Shown here: positions 11,513 to 20,615 of the stretch, piece by piece
Layout: every line of letters begins with the position of its first letter
Numbering within the stretch: the stretch's first letter is position 1
Source of the DNA: Staphylococcus capitis subsp. capitis
Lineage (GTDB): Bacteria; Bacillota; Bacilli; Staphylococcales; Staphylococcaceae
Reading direction: 5' to 3'
Assembly (NCBI RefSeq): GCF_040739495.1
Contig: NZ_CP145263.1
Span: 1,860,001 to 1,924,000, forward strand
DNA length: 64,000 nucleotides
The notes under the pieces: model-generated
Told to the model about the DNA's origin: nothing
The model's database searches: none
Seen by the model: only the letters and a program-made list of their open reading frames with translations
Program-made: the position numbers and the translations under genes

Positions 11513-12325
11513 TTACTTAGCCGGTACTACTGCACCATCATATTTTTTATCGATATAATCTCTAATTTCTTTAGATTGAAGTACTTCCATTAAAGCTTTA
11601 ATTTTCTTATCGTCTTTATGTCCTTTTTTAACTGCAATTAAGTTGGCATAAGGATTATCTTTAGCTTTTTCTAAAGCGATAGAGTCTTTTTTAGGACTTA
11701 ATTTTTGATCAATTGCGTAGTTAGAATTAATGATGACTGCATCAGCTTTTTGGTTTTGATAAATTTTTGGTAAGTATTCAGCTGATTGTTTGTTATTAAA
11801 TTTAATATCTTTTTTGTTTTCTTCAATATCGCTAAATTTAGCGTCTTCAATCTTAACGCCTTTTTTAAGTTTAATTAAGCCTTCATCGACAAAGAATTTT
11901 AAGAAACGTCCTTGTTCAGCTGGGTTATTTGAAACGTAGACAGTTGCACCCTTAGGTAGATCTTTTAAACTTTTGTATTTTTTAGAATAAACTGCCATAG
12001 GTTCTAATTCTACATCTCCAGCAGATTCAATTTTGTATCCTTTTTCTTTACTTTCAGTTTTTAAATATGGAGTATGTTGGAAGAAGTTCGCATCAATTTC
12101 ACCTTTATCTAACAATTTATTAGGTGTAGTGTAATCGTTAATTGTTTTAATCTTTAAGTCATAACCTTTTTTCTCAAGTAATGGTTTTGCTTTCTCTAAA
12201 ATTTCAGCGTGAGGTGCTGGTGACGCACCTACTGTGATTGTTTTTTCTTTGTCACCACCGCCACCACAAGCAGCTAAAGCAACTGTTAATGCTAAAACTA
12301 AAATAATACCTAAAATCTTTTTCAT
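11513..12325 (-). CDS. metQ: Methionine ABC transporter substrate-binding lipoprotein MetQ
   Basis: A 270-residue NlpA/MetQ lipoprotein. The signal peptide ends in a lipobox, VALAAC, with the modified cysteine at residue 20, followed by a Gly-rich linker. The mature part has the NlpA-family features VGASPAPHAEILE and a two-lobe binding fold. It binds methionine (or methionine derivatives) outside the membrane and hands it to MetI/MetN. It is the last gene of metN-metI-metQ, all under the SAM-I riboswitch at 14148-14250. Confidence 0.95.
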   Translation of the reverse strand: MKKILGIILVLALTVALAACGGGGDKEKTITVGASPAPHAEILEKAKPLLEKKGYDLKIKTINDYTTPNKLLDKGEIDANFFQHTPYLKTESKEKGYKIESAGDVELEPMAVYSKKYKSLKDLPKGATVYVSNNPAEQGRFLKFFVDEGLIKLKKGVKIEDAKFSDIEENKKDIKFNNKQSAEYLPKIYQNQKADAVIINSNYAIDQKLSPKKDSIALEKAKDNPYANLIAVKKGHKDDKKIKALMEVLQSKEIRDYIDKKYDGAVVPAK

Positions 12326-12345
12326 TGAACCTTATCCCCTTTTCT

Positions 12346-13041
12346 TTAGCGTTTATCAATTTTATTTGTAAGCCAATCCCCAAGGAATTGAATTATAAAT
12401 ACAATAATTAAGATGAATACAGTAGAAACTAATATGACATCATTTTGATTTCGAGTAAATCCTGTTAGGTATGCTAAGTTACCTAAACCACCTGCACCAA
12501 TCACACCAGCTATAGCAGTTGAACCAACCAAAGCAATAGCAGTTACTGTAATACCTGAAACTAAAGCTGGCATCGCTTCAGGAAGTAACACTTTTCGTAC
12601 TACAGTCCATGTGTTAGCCCCCATTGACCAAGCCGCTTCAATTACACCTTTATCAATTTCTTTAAATGCAATTTCTACTAAACGAGCATAGAATGGAGCT
12701 GCACCGATTATGAGTGCAGGTAATGCACCTGTAGGTCCGCTAATAGTACCTAAGATGACGCTCGTAAATGGTATAAGTAATAAAATTAAAATAATGAATG
12801 GTATTGCTCTAAATAAGTTGACTATAAATGAAACAATTGTATAGAAAATTCGAGCTGCCGGTGAATGACTTTTCGCAGATAGGAAAAGTAACACACCCAG
12901 AATCAAGCCAAATATAAAAGCAAAAATAGTAGAAACAATTGTCATATAAAGCGTTTCTAAGATAGCTTGCCAAACATCCGGCCATTGAACGTTAGGCATT
13001 GTAAACATTTCTTGAAAAATTTCGCCATAAGACTTACCCAT
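12346..13041 (-). CDS. metI: Methionine ABC transporter permease MetI
   Basis: A 231-residue permease with about five membrane helices. The coupling-helix (EAA) motif appears as [24 protein letters not shown] near residues 135-158, followed by [18 protein letters not shown], which is characteristic of MetI. It forms the membrane channel with MetN dimers. Its start overlaps the metN stop by 8 bp, indicating translational coupling. Confidence 0.95.
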   Translation of the reverse strand: MGKSYGEIFQEMFTMPNVQWPDVWQAILETLYMTIVSTIFAFIFGLILGVLLFLSAKSHSPAARIFYTIVSFIVNLFRAIPFIILILLLIPFTSVILGTISGPTGALPALIIGAAPFYARLVEIAFKEIDKGVIEAAWSMGANTWTVVRKVLLPEAMPALVSGITVTAIALVGSTAIAGVIGAGGLGNLAYLTGFTRNQNDVILVSTVFILIIVFIIQFLGDWLTNKIDKR

Positions 13042-14059
13042 GTCTCAACACCTCCACATTCACACGTTGTTCATGAAGATCATTTTTAAAATGTTCAAAA
13101 CTATCATTATTAATATGTGGAATATGAATGACTAAGAACCCTATAGAACCATTTCTAGTATTTTTAATATTCGCCTCAAGAATATTTACATCTATATTGT
13201 GTGTTTTCGTAATGTACGAAACAATAGGTTCGGTCGTATTATCACCAGTAAAGTTTAATCTCACTATGTAAGAATCACTCGCTAATGGTTCTAATTCATC
13301 TAGAGACTCTTCGAAATCATCATTTAAATCATCTTTGACGAACCGTTTTGTAACTGAGTGTTGAGGATTCTCAAACACTTCACTTACTTTGCCTTGTTCT
13401 ATAACTTTACCGTTTTCCATTACTGCTACTTCATCACAAATGCGTCTAATCACGTGCATTTCATGTGTAATTAAAACGATAGTAAGATTCTGTTGTTCTC
13501 TTACCTTCAGTAATAAATCTAAAATTTCATCAGTGGTTTGAGGGTCTAAAGCACTTGTAGCTTCATCACATAATAAAACATCAGGATCATTTGCTAGTGC
13601 TCTAGCAATACCTACTCTTTGTTTTTGTCCCCCTGATAACTCTGATGGATAAGCACTTTCTCGTCCTTTCAAACCTACCAATTCTACAAGCTCAAGTGCT
13701 TTTTGCTTCGCTTTATTACTAGGTACGCCTGCTATTTCTAGCGGGAAGGTAATATTTTTTAAAACGTTTCTTGACCATAATAAGTTGAAATGTTGGAAAA
13801 TCATACTTACTTTTTGACGTTTTTTACGTAACTCTGATTTAGATAACTTACTAATATTGTCCCCATCAATAATTACATCTCCTGAAGTTGGAGCTTCCAA
13901 GTTATTGAACATTCTTATTAGTGTACTTTTACCAGCACCAGAGAAACCAATAACGCCAAAAATTGAGCCTGATTCAATATTTAAATCAACGTGATCAACT
14001 GCAAGAACATCTTTGTTCTTAGTATGATATCGTTTAACAATTTGATTTAACTCAATCAC
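13034..14059 (-). CDS. metN: Methionine ABC transporter ATPase MetN
   Basis: A 341-residue ABC ATPase with a C-terminal NIL regulatory domain. Walker A is GFSGAGKST, the signature is [15 protein letters not shown] and Walker B is [12 protein letters not shown]. The last ~90 residues form the methionine-sensing NIL domain. The frame opens at 14083, but a GTG at 14059 with AAGGAGG just upstream gives the usual MetN N-terminus ([11 protein letters not shown]) and the standard 341-residue length, so GTG is chosen. It is the first gene of the operon, directly after the SAM riboswitch terminator. Confidence 0.95.
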   Translation of the reverse strand: MIELNQIVKRYHTKNKDVLAVDHVDLNIESGSIFGVIGFSGAGKSTLIRMFNNLEAPTSGDVIIDGDNISKLSKSELRKKRQKVSMIFQHFNLLWSRNVLKNITFPLEIAGVPSNKAKQKALELVELVGLKGRESAYPSELSGGQKQRVGIARALANDPDVLLCDEATSALDPQTTDEILDLLLKVREQQNLTIVLITHEMHVIRRICDEVAVMENGKVIEQGKVSEVFENPQHSVTKRFVKDDLNDDFEESLDELEPLASDSYIVRLNFTGDNTTEPIVSYITKTHNIDVNILEANIKNTRNGSIGFLVIHIPHINNDSFEHFKNDLHEQRVNVEVLRHG

Positions 14060-14090
14060 GTTAATAGCCTCCTTAAATTGCATATGTAAA

Positions 14091-14133
14091 TTAAAAAATG
14101 CTTTCTCAACTTATAGAGAGTTGAGAAAGCATT
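14091..14133 (-). terminator. SAM-riboswitch expression-platform terminator
   Basis: On the minus strand AATGCTTTCTCAAC and GTTGAGAAAGCATT form a 14-bp stem followed by a T-run, just upstream of metN. The 3' side of the riboswitch P1 helix (GATGAGAGAAAG) can pair with part of this stem to give an antiterminator. The element therefore ends transcription when SAM is bound. Confidence 0.92.
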
Positions 14134-14147
14134 CAAAAATCTTCTTT

Positions 14148-14250
14148 CTCTCATCTTCTAAAGTTGAACTTTATGTGAATTGGCACCATTTCTATATCAG
14201 ACGGTTGCCGGGCTTCGTAGGGCACATCCCTCCACCTCTCTCGATAAGAG
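14148..14250 (-). promoter_or_regulatory. SAM-I (S-box) riboswitch controlling metNIQ
   Basis: On the minus strand the aptamer begins with CTCTTATC, which pairs with GATGAGAG at its 3' end (P1). It contains the S-box signature GAGAGAGGTGGAGGGA and the near-invariant CGAAGCCCGGCAACC. In this class, S-adenosylmethionine binding stabilises P1 and lets the downstream terminator form, shutting off methionine uptake genes when SAM is plentiful. The position directly before metN fits that role exactly. Confidence 0.96.
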
Positions 14251-14307
14251 TTGTCGCATCATTTAATTTGTATTAATCCTACCATCGTACTAGAGTTTCG
14301 TCAATAA

Positions 14308-14604
14308 TTATTTTAAATTTTCTAACAAATAAGGAACTGACTGAAACGCATAAATTCTATTTTCCTCTTGATCCTTATTCATTACCAATAACACAGGAAC
14401 TGACATTATTTCTTTTTCTTTACTAAAATCCGGATGGAAATTTAAATCTACTTTCTTAATAGGTAGCTGAACGATATCGTTAGCAATATCTAACATTCTT
14501 TCAGAGACCTTACAAGTCCCGCACATAGGAGTATATCCGAATATAAGATGTTTATCTTCATTATAGTTTTCTGTTATATCTTCGAGATCGATTGTACTAC
14601 TCAT
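14308..14604 (-). CDS. Thioredoxin-fold protein (YtpP-like)
   Basis: A 98-residue thioredoxin-like protein with a CGTC active site (Cys28, Cys31 in YTPMCGTCK) and the cis-proline region MSVPVLLVM. It is cytosolic, with no signal peptide. The length and motif resemble YtpP-type thioredoxin-like proteins of Firmicutes. Its start overlaps the end of the TOPRIM gene by 8 bp, so the two are translated as a unit. The redox partner is unknown. Confidence 0.8.
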   Translation of the reverse strand: MSSTIDLEDITENYNEDKHLIFGYTPMCGTCKVSERMLDIANDIVQLPIKKVDLNFHPDFSKEKEIMSVPVLLVMNKDQEENRIYAFQSVPYLLENLK

Positions 14605-14983
14605 TAACTAAAACTAACCTTTCAGTGTTTAAATTAGGCATTAGATTCTTCTCTTTCCGCACCGCGAAACCATATCTATTTAAAACATTAGCTAAATAGT
14701 TTTTAGGACATTTAGCTACTTCACAGTATGTTTTATCAACATATATATGTTCACTTTCACTTAAATATCGCTTAAACCATTTTCTAATTTTTTCTCCTTC
14801 ATCATCAGAATCTGCAAGAACATAAACTTGTTTGCCATAAAGTGATTCTATCATATCATCGATTTTATCTATACTCATGGTCCCATGGGTACAAATAATA
14901 CTTACTGGTTCTGCAATAACTTGTTGCACGCGTTTCTTATCCGACTTACCTTCAACAATGATAACTTTATTCACAATAGTCAT
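14597..14983 (-). CDS. Stand-alone TOPRIM-domain protein
   Basis: A 128-residue protein consisting essentially of a TOPRIM fold: the glutamate motif VIIVEGKSDKKRVQ at residues 7-20 and the DxD motif VLADSDDEGEKIRKW near residue 57. This is the small OLD/RNase M5-like TOPRIM class found in Firmicutes, presumed to cut or handle nucleic acid using Mg2+. No partner domain is present. It heads a two-gene unit with the thioredoxin-fold gene. Confidence 0.8.
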   Translation of the reverse strand: MTIVNKVIIVEGKSDKKRVQQVIAEPVSIICTHGTMSIDKIDDMIESLYGKQVYVLADSDDEGEKIRKWFKRYLSESEHIYVDKTYCEVAKCPKNYLANVLNRYGFAVRKEKNLMPNLNTERLVLVNE

Positions 14984-15064
14984 GTCAATCCACCTTCTAA
15001 GAGTCGATAGTTAACTGTCACTTACATCATTCACAGAATCCTCAAAAACTAAACATTTTAGAAA

Positions 15065-15413
15065 CACTTAGCATTTTTAATGCTTAGTGTTTCTTATGCA
15101 TGAGCTTTAGCTCAGGCGTTCCTTAATTCACTTAGCATTTTTAGTGCTTAGTGTTTCTTATGCATGAGCCTTGGCTCAGGCGTTCCTTTACTCACTTAGC
15201 ATTTTTAAGGCTTAGTGTTTCTTATGCATGAGCCTTGGCTCAGGCGTTCCTTTACTCACTTAGCATTTTTAAGGCTTAGTGTTTCTTATGCATGAGCCTT
15301 GGCTCAGGCGTTCCTTTACTCACTTAGCATTTTTAAGGCTTAGTGTTTCTTATGCATGAGCCTTGGCTCAGGCGTTCCTTTACTCACTTAGCACTTCAGT
15401 GCTTAGTGTTTCT
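15065..15413. repeat. 64-bp tandem repeat array, five full units plus a partial
   Basis: Units begin at 15065, 15129, 15193, 15257, 15321 and 15385 (the last is 29 bp), giving a strict 64-bp period. Units 3, 4 and 5 are identical; units 1 and 2 differ at a few bases. Each unit holds two stem-loops: CACTTAGCA with TGCTTAGTG, and TGAGCC with GGCTCA, separated by the palindrome ATGCAT. It fills the gap between the TOPRIM gene and gcvH and encodes no sensible protein. It is likely a variable-number repeat locus of unknown function. Confidence 0.95.
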
Positions 15414-15423
15414 AAGGTAATCT

Positions 15424-15456
15424 AAAAAAACTCCTTGATTATATAAATCGAGGAGT
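15424..15456 (-). terminator. Terminator of gcvH
   Basis: ACTCCTTGATT and AATCGAGGAGT pair around ATATA. On the minus strand the stem is followed by seven T. It lies 10 bp after the gcvH stop. Confidence 0.88.
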
Positions 15457-15465
15457 TTAAACATA

Positions 15466-15846
15466 CTATTCACCAATCATTTCAGAATATTGCTCTGCTG
15501 ATAATAATTGATCTAATTGACTTTGATCACTAATTTCTACTTTAACCATCCATGCTTTTTCATATGGTGATTCATTTACAAATTCAGGACTATCTTCTAA
15601 TTCTTCGTTAACTTCAACGATTTTACCTGAAATAGGCGCATATAATTCAGAAACAGTTTTAACTGATTCAACGCTACCAAAAGTATCGCCTTCATTTAAT
15701 TCTTCATCTTTTTCAGGTAATTCAACGAATACGATATCACCTAATTCATTTTGAGCATATTCTGTGATTCCAATAGTAGCTACATTATCTTCTACTTTGA
15801 CCCATTCATGTTCTTTAGAATACTTAAATTCGCTCGGTACTGCCAC
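15466..15846 (-). CDS. gcvH: Glycine cleavage system H protein / lipoyl relay protein
   Basis: A 126-residue GcvH. The lipoylated lysine is Lys63 in [16 protein letters not shown] protein carries the aminomethyl group between P and T proteins of glycine cleavage. In staphylococci it also relays octanoyl or lipoyl groups to other lipoyl-dependent enzymes. The gcvT and gcvP genes are not nearby, so it is a solitary gcvH, as in other staphylococci. The ribosome site GGAGGGGA is strong. Confidence 0.96.
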   Translation of the reverse strand: MAVPSEFKYSKEHEWVKVEDNVATIGITEYAQNELGDIVFVELPEKDEELNEGDTFGSVESVKTVSELYAPISGKIVEVNEELEDSPEFVNESPYEKAWMVKVEISDQSQLDQLLSAEQYSEMIGE

Positions 15847-16017
15847 GAGAATCCCCTCCTAATTATTAATTACATTTTAATGATGCCACACTGATATTAT
15901 TCAATCAACTAATATCTAAAAGATTTAATATGATAAAATTCGTGTTTATTTATGTAAAATAACATATTCGCATCATTTCAGTTTATAATGTTCACTTTTA
16001 AAATAAATATTTAAATA

Positions 16018-16371
16018 CTATAACCAAATATCTTTATACTGATCTTCTTTAAATCCTAAAGTGATTTTTTCTCCAGAGATAGCTAATGGACGTTTTACCA
16101 ACATTCCATCAGATGCTAATAAATCTAATTTTTCATCATCTGACATGTCTTTAAGTTTATCTTTCAAATTAAGTTCACGATATTTAGCGCCATGAGTGTT
16201 AAATAATTTATTAACTTCAACACCTGTTTTCTCAATAATATCTTCAAATTCTTTTTTAGTTGGTGTATGTTGTACGATATCAATAGGTTCATAGCTCACA
16301 CCATATTCATTTAAAAATTTAGCGGCTTTCTTACAAGTCGTACAATTTGAATATTGATAAAATTTAATCAT
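16018..16371 (-). CDS. ArsC/Spx-family thioredoxin-fold protein
   Basis: A 117-residue ArsC-family protein with a CTTC motif (Cys10, Cys13 in YSNCTTCKK) and the family end VKRPLAISGEKITLGFKEDQY. It resembles the YffB/YusI or Spx-paralogue class, which are not true arsenate reductases. Spx-like regulators bind the RNA polymerase alpha subunit, but the contact residues cannot be confirmed here. It is divergent from the thioredoxin-like gene at 16514. Confidence 0.85.
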   Translation of the reverse strand: MIKFYQYSNCTTCKKAAKFLNEYGVSYEPIDIVQHTPTKKEFEDIIEKTGVEVNKLFNTHGAKYRELNLKDKLKDMSDDEKLDLLASDGMLVKRPLAISGEKITLGFKEDQYKDIWL

Positions 16372-16513
16372 TCGTTTGTTACCTCCTTCTCTTTATTAAG
16401 ACAAATATATCATTTTCTTTAAGAAAACGCTCTACTTTTTAAGCTAATATTTTTATAAAAAAGATATCATTCGTTATAATAAATTTACTAATGACGAAAA
16501 GGAGCATATAACG

Positions 16514-16837
16514 ATGCAAGGTATTCATAAAACAGAAGACTTTAATTCAACAATAAATAGTAAAGAACCAGTTATTATCAAATTCGAGGCAGATTGGTGC
16601 CCAGATTGTAAAGCAATGGATATGTGGATTGACCCTATTACAGAAAAATATAATAACTATGATTGGTATGTAGTTGATCGCGATGAGTTAGAAGATGTTA
16701 CTACTGAAAATGATGTTATGGGTATACCAAGTATTTTGATTTTCCAAAATGGTGAAAAATTAGCGCATTTACATTCAGCTAATGCGAAATCACCAGAACA
16801 AGTTGAATCTTTCCTAGATGAAAATTTAAATAAATAA
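16514..16837 (+). CDS. Thioredoxin-like protein with WCPDC site
   Basis: A 107-residue thioredoxin-fold protein with the active site WCPDC (Cys29, Cys32) in FEADWCPDCKAMD and the cis-proline segment MGIPSILIFQNG. Cytosolic. The WCPDC variant separates it from classical WCGPC thioredoxin. An AAAAGGAG site precedes the ATG. It lies in a cluster of redox genes (ArsC-like, nitroreductase, Ohr). Confidence 0.85.
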   Translation: MQGIHKTEDFNSTINSKEPVIIKFEADWCPDCKAMDMWIDPITEKYNNYDWYVVDRDELEDVTTENDVMGIPSILIFQNGEKLAHLHSANAKSPEQVESFLDENLNK

Positions 16838-16841
16838 AATT

Positions 16842-16881
16842 AGAGCTTTCTCTACAAAATTATAGTAGAGAAAGCTCTTTT
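16842..16881. terminator. Bidirectional terminator between thioredoxin-like and nitroreductase genes
   Basis: AGAGCTTTCTCTAC and GTAGAGAAAGCTCT form a 14-bp perfect stem followed by TTTT on the plus strand. It sits between converging genes and can serve both. Confidence 0.88.
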
Positions 16882-16906
16882 ATATACTTTGTTGAATTTA
16901 AAATGA

Positions 16907-17449
16907 TTACTCGAACTTAGTAATTAAATTTTTATTCTTACGTTTAGCTTTAGTTGGCTCAACTTCTAAATCTGTTAAATACATGAAACCAGCTAACATT
17001 TCATCGTCTTGAATATCCAAAGCTCTACGCACTTTAGGTTCAAAAATATAGTGCGGTGACTTCCAACACGTACCAATACCCGCTTCATAAAGCAACAGCA
17101 TTAAGTTTTGGGCAAACGCACCAAATGCAAAGTAATTTTCTCTATTTTGTCTTTGTCTAGGATCACCTTTCAAGATGAGTAGTAATAATCCACCTAAATT
17201 TGTAACTGCATTATAATGGTCTTCTCTCTTTTCAGGATGATCTGGAAATGCAAATCGAGTGATGTCATGACTAAAATCACCTAATTTATCCTTTGAAACA
17301 TGAACGACTCTCCAAGGTTCACGCATTCCATGATTTGGAGCGTCTGTAGCTTTTTCGATAGCATCATATAATGCCTTATCGTCAATCACCATATCATGTT
17401 TAAATTTTTTAATACTTCTTCTATTAGATATAGCTTCTTGTAATTCCAC
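16907..17449 (-). CDS. Nitroreductase-family FMN oxidoreductase
   Basis: A 180-residue nitroreductase-fold protein: N-terminal AISNRRSIKKF (FMN phosphate contact), WRVVHVSKDKL near residue 47 and GIGTCWKSPHY near residue 124. Family members reduce nitro compounds, quinones or flavins with NAD(P)H. The substrate is not apparent. It is a single gene between the shared terminator and aroD. Confidence 0.85.
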   Translation of the reverse strand: MELQEAISNRRSIKKFKHDMVIDDKALYDAIEKATDAPNHGMREPWRVVHVSKDKLGDFSHDITRFAFPDHPEKREDHYNAVTNLGGLLLLILKGDPRQRQNRENYFAFGAFAQNLMLLLYEAGIGTCWKSPHYIFEPKVRRALDIQDDEMLAGFMYLTDLEVEPTKAKRKNKNLITKFE

Positions 17450-17527
17450 TTTAATTCGCTCCTTCTACGTTCGTTGATAACAATTATCAATTATAAGTCA
17501 CAAAACTATTAAATTCAACTTATTCGT

Positions 17528-18250
17528 TTATAATTGATAAAATTCAAGTTGTTGTTTCAAAGCCTTTACATGAATCTGACCAGGAGCTTGCGGCTCACCC
17601 AAGCAACCGTATGTAATTGATCCTCCAAACACCCCTTGTGCAACGCGACTTACTAAACCAAGATGAGACATAGATATCCCGATAACTTTATAAGGAATAT
17701 TATCAGAGGTCACACTCATCGCTTCTAATAAATGCAGAACATCCTCTTTGTTATTTGGCATTACTGCTAGTTTTAAATATTGTGGTGCTAATTTTTGCAT
17801 TTTGAAATAAATGAATTTAATCTCCTCTAACGTTGGAGTTTCTTGAAAATTATGATGCGATAACACTACATGTAAATTTTTTTCTTGAGCGTCACTGATT
17901 ATTTGAGCATATTGCTCTATATCTATAGCTCCGCTCCATTCAATATCGAGTAATTCAAATTGAGCATATTCTATCAATAGCTTAAGAATATTAACATATT
18001 CTGTTTCTTCAATATTTCCTTTACCACCTTGATTATAGGTACGATAAGTCACTAGAATCTTAAAATCTAAATTTAATCCTCTTAATTGTTGAATTACAGC
18101 ACCAACATTTTGAATAGTAAAGTGCGCCCACTGATCTATACGTAATTCTACAATATCTATATAGTCTTTATTTTTTATTATTTCGTCTAAACATCTTTGT
18201 GTTATTGTTTCCTCTGGAGAAATTGTGACTGCAACATCTACTTGTGTCAT
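17528..18250 (-). CDS. aroD: 3-dehydroquinate dehydratase, type I
   Basis: A 240-residue type I dehydroquinase that converts 3-dehydroquinate to 3-dehydroshikimate in the shikimate pathway. The Schiff-base lysine is Lys160 in YLKLAVMPN and the catalytic histidine is His133 in LSHHNF; the same numbering is known for the S. aureus enzyme. The substrate-binding segment SMSHLGLVSR follows. It stands apart from the other aro genes. Confidence 0.95.
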   Translation of the reverse strand: MTQVDVAVTISPEETITQRCLDEIIKNKDYIDIVELRIDQWAHFTIQNVGAVIQQLRGLNLDFKILVTYRTYNQGGKGNIEETEYVNILKLLIEYAQFELLDIEWSGAIDIEQYAQIISDAQEKNLHVVLSHHNFQETPTLEEIKFIYFKMQKLAPQYLKLAVMPNNKEDVLHLLEAMSVTSDNIPYKVIGISMSHLGLVSRVAQGVFGGSITYGCLGEPQAPGQIHVKALKQQLEFYQL

Positions 18251-18325
18251 GGTATCCCTCGATTCATAAGAATGATATTAAGATTATTTTATATTAATTT
18301 ATTTATCACTTACAAATGATGTTTA

Positions 18326-18378
18326 GGAGGTTGATTTTCAATTTAAAAATTCAATCATGATTTAAAAAATCTACCTCC
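18326..18378 (+). promoter_or_regulatory. Long stem-loop just upstream of ohr
   Basis: GGAGGTTGATTTT at 18326-18338 pairs with AAAATCTACCTCC at 18366-18378 (13 positions, one T-T mismatch) around an AT-rich loop. A -10-like TATAAG follows at about 18384, so the element probably lies upstream of or overlapping the ohr promoter and may bind a regulator. No T-run follows, so it is not a normal terminator. Confidence 0.4.
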
Positions 18379-18419
18379 GGGTACTATAAGAATATATAAA
18401 GATTTAGGAGGTAATAATA

Positions 18420-18842
18420 ATGGCAGTTCAATATGAAACTAAAGCTACAAACGTTGGTGGACGTAAGGGACATGTCCATACTGACGATAATGCAATTAAT
18501 GTTGATGTATTACCACCTCAACAAGCTGATGGGAATGCTACAAATCCTGAGCAATTATTTGCAGCAGGATATGCTTCATGCTTTAATGGTGCGTTCGACC
18601 TTATCTTAAAACAAAATAAAGTTCGCGACGCTGAACCAGAAGTTACGCTTACAGTCCGTTTAGAAGACGATCCTAACGCTGAGAGTCCAAAATTAGGTGT
18701 GGACATTGATGCAAAAGTGAAAAATGTTTTATCTCAAGAAGATGCTGAGAAATATTTACAAGATGCACATGAATTCTGTCCATATTCAAAAGCAACTCGC
18801 GGTAACATTGATGTCAACCTAAACGTAGAAGTTGTCGACTAA
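18420..18842 (+). CDS. Organic hydroperoxide resistance protein (Ohr/OsmC family)
   Basis: A 140-residue Ohr-type protein. The redox cysteines are in [12 protein letters not shown] (peroxidatic, about residue 54) and [13 protein letters not shown] (about residue 119), both in the Ohr arrangement. The end [10 protein letters not shown] is typical. Ohr enzymes destroy organic peroxides in the cytoplasm using lipoyl-type thiols. No OhrR regulator gene lies beside it. Start chosen at the ATG behind TTAGGAGGTAATAATA. Confidence 0.9.
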   Translation: MAVQYETKATNVGGRKGHVHTDDNAINVDVLPPQQADGNATNPEQLFAAGYASCFNGAFDLILKQNKVRDAEPEVTLTVRLEDDPNAESPKLGVDIDAKVKNVLSQEDAEKYLQDAHEFCPYSKATRGNIDVNLNVEVVD

Positions 18843-18881
18843 TCATTCGTCACATCAATTAAATATTTAAGTGTTAAGTTA

Positions 18882-18922
18882 AAGCTACCAACATTGTTAT
18901 AGAATTGTTGGTAGCTTTTTTT
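18882..18922 (+). terminator. Terminator of ohr
   Basis: AAGCTACCAACA and TGTTGGTAGCTT pair around a short loop and are followed by a T7 run. The remaining ~320 bp up to 19243 are AT-rich with no gene; they must hold the promoter of the acetyltransferase gene. Confidence 0.88.
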
Positions 18923-19243
18923 CATCTTCTAAATGGTTCATTTGTACAAAAATTTTTGAGTTTAAGTTTAATTAAAATTTTTTATTAAGATTCAGTAAAC
19001 ATAATTGTTTATTTACACTATCTGATAAAATAGTATGTAGTTAAACCCTTTTTAAATATTTGTATAGATGAAGTTTCAAAATAATATTTTTATAATTTGA
19101 ATTTCCGCATAATTAAATTACTACAAATGCTTTTTGTTAATATAAAACGATTATTGCGTATTTTTAATAATTCTTTTATTATGTATTTGATAAGTATCTT
19201 TATCTAAAGATATAATATATTTTCTTTGAACCTGGAGGTCAAC

Positions 19244-19750
19244 ATGAAAAATATCCGTGTATTAAATATTGATGATTTAGAATCTTATAAAGAATTAATG
19301 TCAAACGGCTATCATAATTATGCTTGGGATCAATTTTATTTAGAACATGTTACTGAAGAGTGTTTGAAATCTATTCTCTCGGAAGAAACTAAGTATTTAA
19401 ACGTTTTCGGTGCATTTGACAATGATCATCTTGTTGCAACATGCACATTAAAACAAATAAAATTTGTTGGAAAGCGTCATAAAGCGGTTTTAGAGAATAA
19501 TTTTGTAAAAGATAATGATGAAATAATTAATAGAGAACTCATTAATCACATTATTGAATTCGCTAAAACACAAGGTATTGAAATGTTGATGACCACAATC
19601 GCTTCAAATAACATTAGCGCTAAAATATTTTTCAGTTCACTCGGGTTCGAAAATTTAGCTTTTGAAAAAAATGCCAGTAAAATTGGTGACGAATATTTAG
19701 ATGAAAACTGGCTAATTTACTACATTTCTGAAATTCCATCAAACTCTTAA
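19244..19750 (+). CDS. GNAT-family N-acetyltransferase
   Basis: A 168-residue protein with a GNAT-like layout: a central beta strand HLVATCTLKQIKFV and a C-terminal part with NNISAKIFFSSLGFENLAFE, which matches the acetyl-CoA fold end (neighbouring helix then strand). The R/QxxGxG/A loop is poorly conserved (FVKDNDEIINREL instead), so activity is uncertain. Start is the ATG behind CCTGGAGGTCAAC; an earlier frame extension from 19226 has no ribosome site. Confidence 0.65.
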   Translation: MKNIRVLNIDDLESYKELMSNGYHNYAWDQFYLEHVTEECLKSILSEETKYLNVFGAFDNDHLVATCTLKQIKFVGKRHKAVLENNFVKDNDEIINRELINHIIEFAKTQGIEMLMTTIASNNISAKIFFSSLGFENLAFEKNASKIGDEYLDENWLIYYISEIPSNS

Positions 19751-19936
19751 TGAAATATACTCTAAACATGCGTACATGGGGTATTAAAGATTTATACCCT
19801 ATCTACGGGAGTATGTTTCCTCTACAATCTAACTTTTCTATTCATTTTTAAAAGCTATTGACATTGTGATTTTTATCAATTATATTGATTCTAAATTATC
19901 AGAATTTTCATCTTTTTAAAGACTGGCGATGATATT

Positions 19937-20554
19937 ATGAGCGAAGCAATAATACACGGTTTTCTATTAGCTATAGGATTAATTCTACCCTTAGGCGCAC
20001 AAAATGTTTTCGTGTTTAATCAAGGAGCAAATCAATCTAAGCTAATTAAAGCTTTTCCAGCAGTTATCACAGCTGGAATATGCGATTCCATACTGATTAG
20101 CCTAGCAGTTATCGGTGTCTCTTTAGTACTTATGTCACTACCTCTATTACAAATCGTAATCTACATAATTGGACTTATTTTTTTACTTTATATGGCGTGG
20201 ACACTTTGGAATGCAAACCCTGATCCTGTTAAACAAGAAGGTGGACTCTCAACAACACAACAAATAAGTTTTGCTTTATCTGCCTCTCTATTGAATCCAC
20301 ATGCAATTATGGACACTATTGGCGTTATTGGTACAAATGCGTCTACTTACGAAGGTAATGACAAATTTGCTTTTACTTTGACATGTATATTTGTTTCATG
20401 GCTCTGGTTTATCATCTTAGTTTTATTAGGTAGAACAGTTGGAACTATTGATAAATCAGGTAAATTATTAATGGTGATAAACAAGTTATCTAGCATTATC
20501 ATAATCATTGTTTCAATAATAATAATTAAAAAATTATGTCAACTTCTTTTTTAA
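19937..20554 (+). CDS. LysE/ArgO-family amino-acid exporter
   Basis: A 205-residue membrane protein with six hydrophobic helices and the LysE-family start LAIGLILPLGAQNVFVFNQG, then SASLLNPHAIMDTIGVIGTN in the middle. LysE and ArgO export basic amino acids, and the GAQN and NPHA motifs favour that subgroup over RhtB. The ribosome site is weak. It has its own strong terminator. Confidence 0.88.
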   Translation: MSEAIIHGFLLAIGLILPLGAQNVFVFNQGANQSKLIKAFPAVITAGICDSILISLAVIGVSLVLMSLPLLQIVIYIIGLIFLLYMAWTLWNANPDPVKQEGGLSTTQQISFALSASLLNPHAIMDTIGVIGTNASTYEGNDKFAFTLTCIFVSWLWFIILVLLGRTVGTIDKSGKLLMVINKLSSIIIIIVSIIIIKKLCQLLF

Positions 20555-20558
20555 TGCA

Positions 20559-20612
20559 AATAAGCTCAAATCCGTATTAATTTACCGATATATATACGGA
20601 TTTGAGCTTATT
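20559..20612. terminator. Bidirectional terminator between the LysE and histidine-phosphatase genes
   Basis: AATAAGCTCAAATCCGTAT pairs with ATACGGATTTGAGCTTATT, an 18-19 bp stem with a short AT loop, placed between converging genes. Confidence 0.88.
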
Positions 20613-20615
20613 ATT

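Noticed and set aside
15065..15413. CRISPR-like array
   Set aside because: The unit is 64 bp and repeated whole, with no unique spacers between short repeats; it is a plain tandem repeat.
16018..16371. True arsenate reductase
   Set aside because: It has a CxxC motif and Spx/YffB-like features, and there are no arsenic-resistance neighbours.
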